In this document: positions 58,257 to 64,000 of the stretch, piece by piece
Numbering within the stretch: the first letter of the stretch is position 1
Layout: each line of letters starts with the position of its first letter
NCBI GenBank assembly: GCA_050290865.1
Contig: JBNKIW010000013.1
Span: 25,202-89,201 of the forward strand
Source of the DNA: JARRLC01 sp050290865
GTDB taxonomy: Bacteria > Pseudomonadota > Alphaproteobacteria > Rhizobiales > Rhodomicrobiaceae
DNA: 64,000 bases
Reading direction: 5' to 3'
Program-made: the position numbers and the translations under genes
Notes under the pieces: model-generated
Seen by the model: the letters and a program-made list of their open reading frames with translations, nothing else
Databases searched by the model: none
Told to the model about the DNA's origin: nothing

Positions 58257-58814
58257 TTAGTTGCCAGGAAACCTCAAATACCGGAGGGGCACGCCGCCTA
58301 CCAGCCAGACCTGCGCGTTTCCGCGATAGAACGCGACGCCTTCTGCGTGGGCCGTGCCCGCATCAATCGTGATGATCACCGGGCTCGCAGTCCAACGCCT
58401 GGCGACCCCGGCGGCCGTCTCCACATCGGGCGACAAGTGAACGTATTGACGCCGCATCGGCCGCAACCCGTTCCGCCGGATCGCAGCGATGGCCGCTGGC
58501 GTCGTTCCATGAAGCAGCTCAGGAGGTGGCACGGCGGCGACCATCTCGATCCGTGCGGCAAATGAATGACCATAGAGTGCACGGATACGACCGGCGTCGA
58601 TTTCGTAGCGCTGCTTGTTCGCCGCCGCGACCATGGTGCAGATGTCCGCGGCGGTCAGGCCGCTCCATTCCTGGCTCTCGGCTGCGAGTGCGGCCGCAAG
58701 ATCGCCGAGGGCAATCCAGCCGTCTTTGTCCAGCGTCAGCCCGTAGCGCTCAGGCTTGTGCCGGAGGGCATGCGCGATCACGCGGCTCAGGCGTTGGTGA
58801 CGATCAGAAATCAC
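58257..58814 (-). CDS. kptA: RNA 2'-phosphotransferase, Tpt1/KptA family
   Basis: Transfers an internal or terminal 2'-phosphate of RNA to NAD+, giving ADP-ribose 1'',2''-cyclic phosphate. 185 residues: N-terminal winged helix with LSRVIAHALRHKPERYGLTL and DGWIALGDL, then the ADP-ribosyltransferase-like fold with LLHGTTPAAI, YVHLSPDVETA and VAFYRGNAQVWLVGGVPLRYL. Known members act in tRNA-splicing repair in eukaryotes; bacterial roles are uncertain and often linked to RNA repair. Its start overlaps the stop of the LysR gene by 4 bases, so the two are co-translated. Confidence 0.93.
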   Translation of the reverse strand: MISDRHQRLSRVIAHALRHKPERYGLTLDKDGWIALGDLAAALAAESQEWSGLTAADICTMVAAANKQRYEIDAGRIRALYGHSFAARIEMVAAVPPPELLHGTTPAAIAAIRRNGLRPMRRQYVHLSPDVETAAGVARRWTASPVIITIDAGTAHAEGVAFYRGNAQVWLVGGVPLRYLRFPGN

Positions 58815-59692
58815 GGGTCGTCCATGTGCCAGGCATCTTTGTTGGCCAATAACAGCTTCCTCAAGGCTGCCGCTCCCGCGTGCAGCGGCGCGCCTGCCCT
58901 TTCCACGATGTGATATCGGACTTTTGGTAATTCCGGCAATGGCCGCGTGACCAAACCGTCCGGCACGCGGCAGCAGCCATTGACGATGGCCAGGCCGACG
59001 TTCAGACCCGCGAAATGCAGCATCAGATCCCAGCCGTTGGCTTCCACGGCCACCCGCCAGGAGACACCTGCGCTCATCAGCATGTGGTTCAGCATCACGC
59101 GATGCGGACGGTCCTGCGGCGGTACGATCAGGGCCTCGTCCTGCAAATCTAGCAGTTTGACATGGCGGCGCGCGGCGAGCGGGTGGCCACCCGGCATCAC
59201 CAGGATCTGCCCCACTTCGGTCAATGGCTCCGCCACGAATCCCGGCGGCATCGCGTCGAGCACGGTCACGCCGAGATCGGCGCGGCCGGTCGTCACGAGC
59301 TCAAGTGCGCGGTCCCGGTCACCAGTCAGCAGCTTGAGTGGATGCGCTCCGCGTGCCGTGAACTGCGCGATCGCTGGCCCCAGGAGATAGAGATAGGCGC
59401 CGCTCCCCGCGCACAGAACAGCGGGCTGACGGTGCGCAGCGCCGCGTATATCCTCCACGAACGCCGCCAGGCGCTCCTGCTCGTCGCGCGCATAGGCCAG
59501 CACCCGTTCTCCTGCTGGTGTGAGCACCAGGTTGCGGCCCGCCTTACGGTAGAGCGGCTGGCCCAGCCACTCCGCAAGCTTGCCGATTTTCACATGCAGG
59601 GCGGGCTGCGAAATGTGCAGCACTTCCGCAGCGCGGGTGAAATTCATGCTTTGGCTGAATGTGAGGAAAGCCTGCAGCCAATCGAGACGCAT
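58811..59692 (-). CDS. LysR family transcriptional regulator controlling the kptA region
   Basis: Activator/repressor of about 293 residues. The N-terminal helix-turn-helix starts MRLDWLQAFLTFSQSMNFTRAAEVLHISQPALHVKIGKLAE and the C-terminal substrate-binding domain is complete (VSWRVAVEANGWDLMLHFAGL). An ATG at 59704 adds four residues. It is coupled to kptA and divergent from the HAD gene with only about 60 bases between, so it probably controls both. Effector unknown. Confidence 0.92.
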   Translation of the reverse strand: MRLDWLQAFLTFSQSMNFTRAAEVLHISQPALHVKIGKLAEWLGQPLYRKAGRNLVLTPAGERVLAYARDEQERLAAFVEDIRGAAHRQPAVLCAGSGAYLYLLGPAIAQFTARGAHPLKLLTGDRDRALELVTTGRADLGVTVLDAMPPGFVAEPLTEVGQILVMPGGHPLAARRHVKLLDLQDEALIVPPQDRPHRVMLNHMLMSAGVSWRVAVEANGWDLMLHFAGLNVGLAIVNGCCRVPDGLVTRPLPELPKVRYHIVERAGAPLHAGAAALRKLLLANKDAWHMDDP

Positions 59693-59712
59693 ATCGCCGC
59701 CCATCCGCTATA

Positions 59713-59736
59713 ATCCATAGCTATAATATATAGGAT
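59713..59736. promoter_or_regulatory. AT-rich palindromic site between LysR and HAD genes
   Basis: ATCCATA and TATAGGAT face each other around a TATAAT, within a purely AT stretch. This fits a LysR operator overlapping two divergent promoters. No experimental support. Confidence 0.45.
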
Positions 59737-59753
59737 AACGATAGTTGGTGTAT

Positions 59754-60293
59754 ATGGCTGCCACGGCTACCGTAGTGGTCATGAGCAAGAAGCGAACCAT
59801 AGAGCCGCGTATAGGCATCGACATCGGCAAGGTGATCATGGCGCCGGTCAAGGGCGGCAAGGCCGATACCTCGTTTCTCAGCGGCACGCTGGAAAAGGCG
59901 ATGGAAACGCCGCCCAGCCCAGGGGCGTTCGATGGCGTGGCCAGGCTGATAACGGCGTTTGCCGGTCAGGCCTGGCTGGTCTCGAAAGCGGGGCACAACG
60001 TGCAGCGGAAGACCCGCGCCTGGCTACGGCATTGGGATTTTCATCGCGCCACCGGGCTACCGCCGGAGAATGTGCGGTTCTGCCTGGAGCGCGCGCAGAA
60101 GGCCGTGCACTGCAAGCAGCTCAAGATCACGTATTTCATTGACGACCGGCTCGACGTGCTGGAGCACCTGCGCGGGCTGGTGCCGCATCTCTACCTGTTC
60201 GGCGAGCAGCCGCGCCTCGACGGCATCCCGGACTGGGTGACGCATGCCGGCGATTGGGAAGCGGCAGTCACTCGTGTCCTGAGAAACCTGTAA
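59754..60293 (+). CDS. HAD-like (deoxyribonucleotidase-like) protein of unknown function
   Basis: 179 residues from ATG 59754, or 170 from ATG 59781 (MSKKRTIEP). The HAD fold is indicated by motif I GIDIGKVI, the Ser of motif II in WLVSKAG, and motif IV FIDDRLDVL. In motif I the second Asp, the usual general acid/base, is replaced by Gly, so activity may be altered or lost. Similar proteins of this type are known to me from Actinobacteria but have no assigned role. It lies between a LysR/kptA pair and an EF-Tu paralog; a role in processing RNA ends or nucleotides is an inference. Confidence 0.75.
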   Translation: MAATATVVVMSKKRTIEPRIGIDIGKVIMAPVKGGKADTSFLSGTLEKAMETPPSPGAFDGVARLITAFAGQAWLVSKAGHNVQRKTRAWLRHWDFHRATGLPPENVRFCLERAQKAVHCKQLKITYFIDDRLDVLEHLRGLVPHLYLFGEQPRLDGIPDWVTHAGDWEAAVTRVLRNL

Positions 60294-60299
60294 CGCAAC

Positions 60300-60325
60300 C
60301 GGGCGCGGGGTGCTCCTCGCGCCCG
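60300..60325 (+). terminator. Hairpin after the HAD gene
   Basis: CGGGCGCGGG pairs with CTCGCGCCCG (one G-T) six bases after the HAD stop. A weaker second hairpin (CGCCG/CGGCG at 60358-60371) is followed by CTATTTTTC, a better T-run. Together they suggest the HAD transcript ends here and the EF-Tu gene has its own start. Confidence 0.55.
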
Positions 60326-60695
60326 AGCCTTGTCCGCACAAATTAAATATTGCCGTCCGCCGCATCCGGCGCTATTTTTCTGGCTTCGTAATTTCCAACA
60401 CCGGAACCCGCACCCATGCGGCGGCTCAACCAGCCAACATCAGCCCTGATGACAGAGAAGCGAGATTCTCTGGCCGCCCGTCTTTTGCTCCGGACCTGAC
60501 TTCCGCCACATCTGGCCTTGCCAGCCCCGGACGCAAAGCGCGGCTCCGGGCATGTTGGCTCTCGTGTGCCCGCGAGTTGTGTTCACCCGATGCACAGGAG
60601 CCCGCCGCTGCGATGCTTGCCTGATCGCGGCAAGCAAAGAGTCTTTCGGGATGCTTGTCTGATCGCGGCGGCAAACAAAGCCACGAGGTAGTCCC
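60326..60695 (+). promoter_or_regulatory. Long leader/control region of the EF-Tu paralog
   Basis: About 370 bases without a gene. Includes the T-run hairpin noted above, an AT-rich patch (60338-60352) and two direct repeats of about 28-31 bases just before the coding start. Leaders this long before a translation factor are compatible with post-transcriptional control. Confidence 0.5.
60612..60680. repeat. Two direct repeats in the EF-Tu paralog leader
   Basis: Copy 1 (60612-60639) and copy 2 (60650-60680) share GATGCTTG(C/T)CTGATCGCGGC and CAA(G/A)CAAAG, copy 2 having three extra bases. They end 15 bases before the start codon, overlapping the zone where a ribosome would bind. Confidence 0.8.
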
Positions 60696-61898
60696 ATGGC
60701 CAAGGAGAAATTCCATCGCATCAAGCCGCACTGCAATGTGGGCACGATCGGCCACGTGGACCATGGCAAGACGACGCTGACGGCAGCGCTGACGAAAGTC
60801 TCCGCCGATCACGGTTGGAGCAGGTTCGTCTCGTACACGCAAGTCGCCAAGGCGTCGGCGGCACAGGGTACGCGTGACGACACCAAGATCATGACGATCG
60901 CGCCCGGTCACGTCGAATATGAGAGCGCCAACCGGCACTATGCTCATGTCGACTGCCCCGGACACGCCGATTACGTGAAGAACATGATCACGGGCGCCGC
61001 GCAGATGGATGGCGCGATCCTGGTGGTGTCGGCCTATGACGGCCCGATGCCGCAGACGCGCGAGCACATCATTCTGGCGCGTCAGGTCGGTGTGCCGCGG
61101 ATCGTTGTGTTCCTCAACAAGTGCGACCTCGTGGAGGACAGCGAGCTTCAGGACCTCATCGAGTTGGAGGTACGCGAGCTGCTCACGCAGTACGGCTTCG
61201 ACGGCGACGCCACGCCCATTGTGCGCGGCTCCGCTTACCAGGCGCTGCAGGGCGAGGACGGCCCGCTTGCCGCAGATGCGATCCTGAAGCTGCTTGAGAC
61301 GCTCGACAGCTATATCCCGCTGCCCGAGCGCGCCAAAGATCAGCCGTTCCTGATGCCGATCGAAGGTGTGCACTCGATTTCCGGGCGTGGCACCGTCGTG
61401 ACCGGCCTCATCGAGCGCGGCACTGTGAAGAACGGTGATGTGGTTGAGATCGTCGGGCTGGGCGAGACGCAGAGGTCGGTGATCATCAGCGTTGAGAGCT
61501 TCAGCAAGATCCTCGATGTAGGGGAGGCTGGCGACAATGTCGGCTGTCTGTTGCGCGGGATTGGCAAGGATACCGTCGAGCGCGGCCAGGTGCTGACGCG
61601 GCCAGGCGCCGTGAAGCCTCACCGGAAGTACGAGGCGGAGGTGTATGTGCTGACGAAGGAGGAAGGCGGGCGCCATACGCCGTTTTTCGGCAACTACCGC
61701 CCGCAGTTCTACTTCCGCACCACCGATGTCACGGGCACGGTGGACCTTGCCTGCGGAGGCATGGTCATGCCGGGCGATAACGCCACCCTGACGGTGGAGC
61801 TGAACAAGCCCGTGGCGCTTGAGACCAAGTCGCGCTTCGCCTTCCGTGAGGGCAACCGCACGGTTGGCCACGGCATCGTGACCCGGATCATCGAGTAG
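60696..61898 (+). CDS. Divergent elongation factor Tu paralog
   Basis: 400-residue translational GTPase with all three EF-Tu domains. Conserved: P-loop GHVDHGKT (19-26), DCPGH (86-90), NKCD, the SA of G5, and the domain II/III motifs SISGRGTVVTG and GRHTPFFGNYRPQFYFRTTDVTG. Divergent: switch I. Between residues 38 and 71 the usual APEEKARGITI is replaced by an unrelated stretch about five residues longer ending TKIMTIAPG; only the Mg-binding Thr (67) survives. The normal EF-Tu genes lie with rpsL-fusA or rpsJ elsewhere; this copy stands alone in an accessory region. It may deliver a special aminoacyl-tRNA or act when normal EF-Tu is inhibited or its tRNAs are damaged; inference. Confidence 0.92.
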   Translation: MAKEKFHRIKPHCNVGTIGHVDHGKTTLTAALTKVSADHGWSRFVSYTQVAKASAAQGTRDDTKIMTIAPGHVEYESANRHYAHVDCPGHADYVKNMITGAAQMDGAILVVSAYDGPMPQTREHIILARQVGVPRIVVFLNKCDLVEDSELQDLIELEVRELLTQYGFDGDATPIVRGSAYQALQGEDGPLAADAILKLLETLDSYIPLPERAKDQPFLMPIEGVHSISGRGTVVTGLIERGTVKNGDVVEIVGLGETQRSVIISVESFSKILDVGEAGDNVGCLLRGIGKDTVERGQVLTRPGAVKPHRKYEAEVYVLTKEEGGRHTPFFGNYRPQFYFRTTDVTGTVDLACGGMVMPGDNATLTVELNKPVALETKSRFAFREGNRTVGHGIVTRIIE

Positions 61899-61915
61899 GC
61901 CGCGGAAACACTGGT

Positions 61916-61945
61916 GGAGGGCGGGAGCCAGCGTTCCCGGCCTCC
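61916..61945. terminator. Bidirectional terminator hairpin between EF-Tu paralog and exonuclease
   Basis: GGAGGGCGGGA and TCCCGGCCTCC arms with a short loop in the 167-base gap between convergent genes. No long T-run. Confidence 0.5.
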
Positions 61946-62065
61946 ATCCAATTGGCGTGTTCGGCTGGGGCAGGCGGCAGATGCGAGCTGCGCGCGTCTG
62001 TTGCCGCGTTTCTCGTCAGTCGACCGTCAAGGTTATACACCGACCGTCGCCTATGTCTGCGCTCC

Positions 62066-62632
62066 CTACGCCCCGCCCGCTTGGCGGGTTTTGAGGATTG
62101 CTTCAAACACCGCGGCCAGTTCAGCCGCATCTTCACCGGCATGGTGGGTATGGGGGAGCCCTTTCAACTCGAGATCTTTCTTGATCCACCCCTTCCGGCT
62201 CTGCGCCCACTCGCACCCTTTGAGCCCCATCCAATAGCTGCGCAGGTCGATCCCCGAGCCAGTCGCCCCAAACGGGCTGCTACCAGTGAAGCGAACAAAG
62301 TACCAGTGGATGAACATCCCATCCCAGACTGCTGGTCCTGCCAGGAACACGGGGCGACCGATCTTGCGGAGCTTGTTGACCCACTTAGCCGCCTGCTTCA
62401 TGGCCTCTTCCGGTGCTGGGGCCTCTTCCTTCAGCCGATTCCGATCGAGGTCCGAGACCTTCAGGGCGGCTTCCACGTAGTCATCGGAGATCGGCTTGAG
62501 TTCGGTATAGAAGGCGTGCTCAGGCATCCCCACGACCGACATGCCAAATGAAAGCATGCTGTAGGGGCCGGGGATCGGACCATCGGCTTCAACATCGGTT
62601 GCGATGTAGAGTTCTGGAAGACGGTCGGGCAT
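62066..62632 (-). CDS. DEDDh-type 3'-5' exonuclease (DnaQ/RNase T-like)
   Basis: 188 residues with the RNase H-like exonuclease fold. Motif I DVEADGP (Asp13, Glu15), a motif II Asp in VWDGMFIHWYF, and motif III HHAGEDAAEL with His and Asp give a complete DEDDh set, so it should be active on DNA or RNA 3' ends. The small size and lack of polymerase context point to a stand-alone, possibly RNA-directed enzyme. Convergent with the EF-Tu paralog; same region as kptA and the HAD gene. Confidence 0.85.
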   Translation of the reverse strand: MPDRLPELYIATDVEADGPIPGPYSMLSFGMSVVGMPEHAFYTELKPISDDYVEAALKVSDLDRNRLKEEAPAPEEAMKQAAKWVNKLRKIGRPVFLAGPAVWDGMFIHWYFVRFTGSSPFGATGSGIDLRSYWMGLKGCEWAQSRKGWIKKDLELKGLPHTHHAGEDAAELAAVFEAILKTRQAGGA

Positions 62633-63370
62633 GTGCTCTGGACTCTATCGTCGTGTGGTCGGAATTCGCGAGGAAAGCAGGGGCTTCTGTAGCTCCCGTA
62701 AATGGCGGTCAAAAGGCGCGTGAATATGGCGGTGAGCCGGCTTCGCGTCCGAATAGCTCCGACTCGGCGGTGACCTGGTTACCGAACCGATAGGCCGTTA
62801 AGAGACGCTGGCGTGGCGGGCCGCAAGTGGCCGCTGTTTGAGCGAAACCGGTGTTTCCGCCCGGCACCGCCCATTACTTGCATCGCGCCTTCCGCCGCGG
62901 GCCTGAACGCTGGGTCGCATTTACCGTACACCATGATATGATCCACCAGAGCTCGCCGCTCCAATGGTGGCCGAAGCCGGTGGCCAGGAATTGGTTGGGC
63001 GGATCCGCTATCAGAAGGCAGTAGGCGAATAGAGGGCTGGTTTGAGTTGACTACATCAAGCTGATGTAGTGCGTCCCCCCTAAGCGGCGGTTCCTCCACG
63101 GGGGAAGGCGACGTGAGTCGAAATCACATAAGGAGTCCACCCATGGCAAAGGACCACCGTGGGCTTCAGATCGATCAGGATATTCGGCGTGTCTTCAGCT
63201 ACGGCAGACTGTATGTCGAAATGCGAAGCCACCTGCGTATCAAGATCGGTCTCTCGAGCAAAGACGCTGTTGATCCGGTTCCAGACGATGATGAGATGAA
63301 GTGTCTTGAAGGCTATTTTGAATTTCGAGTGGGTAGCGTACGGCCGCCGCTGCCCCGCCACGCCGAAGTC
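62633..63370. other. Gene-poor stretch near the right edge
   Basis: Several open frames occur on both strands (minus 62779-63099, plus from 63113, minus 63080-63361) but none shows a known domain. A perfect palindrome CTACATCA-AGC-TGATGTAG lies at 63051-63069. The stretch leads into the repeat and transposase remnant, so decayed mobile DNA is likely. Confidence 0.4.
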
Positions 63371-63512
63371 TGCCGCCGTGCTCAGCCTCTATCAAGGCTG
63401 AACCCCTTCGGGGCGCTTCGCGGCCTTGACAGCGGCTTCCGCGCGGCGGCGTACCGCATTGGCATGGCCGGGACGGAGGAATGGCACCCGGCCGAACAAA
63501 GGAATGCCACTT
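63371..63512. repeat. Dispersed structured repeat, copy B
   Basis: Ungapped match to copy A at 13491-13632, about 88% identical. Both the outer TCAAGGC/GCCTTGA pairing and the CCC-TTCG-GGG hairpin are preserved, while most differences fall outside these arms, which suggests the fold matters. It lies about 40 bases before a transposase remnant. Confidence 0.8.
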
Positions 63513-63554
63513 TGTTTGCGGGCAGGAAACGCGGGCGGTCTACCCGCTCGAAAT

Positions 63555-63964
63555 TTGAAAGAGGCGGTTATCACCGGCATTGCCGACGCCGGCGAGACGT
63601 TTTTCAGCTAATCTTTCAAAGGGGAACGCAAGCTCAGCCGTCGACCGCGCCAACGGGGCGGAACGGCATCGAAACCGGGGCTGTCGGACGAGCAGGTTCC
63701 CGTCCTGGTCCTGCGCGACCGCTCGGGCGCGACCACCGACGCCGTGCTCGAAAACCTTCAGGCAGCGTCCATTCACCGCGTTCTCAGATAGGGCGTTGCC
63801 AAAGATACGGTCCTCGTCAGCGCCGCCGCGGATGCCTACGCCTCGTTCGCGGCAGAAAAAGGTATCGACCATATAGGGCTCGTGACCTGCCGCGGCGAGG
63901 CTCGCCGGAGCGTCTTTCACACACGCCGTTTCAACCCCGAAGTGCAACAGCAGGGCATATATGA
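63555..63964 (+). pseudogene. IS1595-family transposase remnant (runs to window edge)
   Basis: One frame reads AGETFFS, stop, SFKGERKLSRRPRQRGG, LSDEQVPVLVLRDRSGAT and, after a second stop, GVAKDTVLVSAAADAYASFA and HIGLV, then RRSVFHTRRFNPE. This is the DDE domain of IS1595-type transposases (typically ADETFFLESFKG... DEQVPVLVARDRSG). In-frame stops at 63609 and 63789 and a changed first catalytic motif show it is dead. It continues past or decays at the right edge. Confidence 0.8.
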
Positions 63965-64000
63965 CATGGCAGCAAAGAGTCGGAAGGGGCAGACGGGGTC

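Noticed and set aside
60355..60378. Riboswitch-like element before the EF-Tu paralog
   Set aside because: Only a small stem with a T-run is visible; no recognised aptamer consensus.
63113..63964. 283-codon open frame on the plus strand at the right edge
   Set aside because: It crosses the dispersed repeat and runs out of frame through the IS1595 remnant; composition is that of a chance frame.

Overview
The window is about 63% GC and reads as the chromosome of a methylotrophic alphaproteobacterium, most likely a member of the Hyphomicrobiales. The evidence is a lanthanide-type methanol dehydrogenase cluster (xoxFGJ), a complete pqqABCDE operon, a set of tetrahydromethanopterin/methylofuran cofactor genes, and typical alphaproteobacterial housekeeping blocks (ccmAB, lptFG, lptD-surA-pdxA-rsmA, yicC-gmk). 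The species cannot be fixed from the sequence.

Layout. 1-6264: minus-strand alpha-2-macroglobulin and penicillin-binding protein 1C (cut by the left edge). 6647-8091: dapB and gpmA. 8151-10589: an IclR regulator and the haem exporter genes ccmA-ccmB. 10702-13410: aconitase. 13491-13632: first copy of a structured dispersed repeat. 13752-14929: a NosL-like Tat protein and a DUF2946-like protein. 15249-16650: xerC and a DUF971 gene. 17058-20360: a large orphan hybrid histidine kinase followed by an IS5-family transposase scrap. 20698-22332: rbfA-truB-rpsO, without the usual infB and pnp neighbours. 22682-29289: D-lactate dehydrogenase, a very long AsmA protein and ctaA. 29286-32483: four genes for C1-carrier cofactor synthesis. 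32545-40336: the outer-membrane block lptF, lptG, lptD, surA, pdxA, rsmA. 40700-46846: pepA, a small conserved ORF, mazG, gmk, yicC and two secreted proteins of unknown function.

46895-57616 is the methanol-oxidation supercluster. On the minus strand pqqA-B-C-D-E runs into a sensor kinase and an OmpR-type response regulator, and a quinoprotein-associated zinc metallohydrolase lies upstream. Divergently, xoxF, xoxG and xoxJ encode the PQQ/lanthanide methanol dehydrogenase, its cytochrome c and its periplasmic accessory protein. PQQ made by the pqq operon is the cofactor of XoxF. The formaldehyde or formate-level C1 units would then be handled by the H4MPT pathway whose cofactor genes lie at 29-32 kb.

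57617-63964 looks like an accessory region. It contains a LysR regulator translationally coupled to kptA (RNA 2'-phosphotransferase), a divergent HAD-like protein, a divergent EF-Tu paralog with a remodelled switch I, and a convergent DEDDh-type 3'-5' exonuclease. A second copy of the dispersed repeat and a decayed IS1595-family transposase close the window. The co-location of RNA-end healing, a HAD fold, an RNA-type exonuclease and an alternative EF-Tu is the best candidate here for an undescribed system, possibly one that repairs or bypasses RNA/translation damage.
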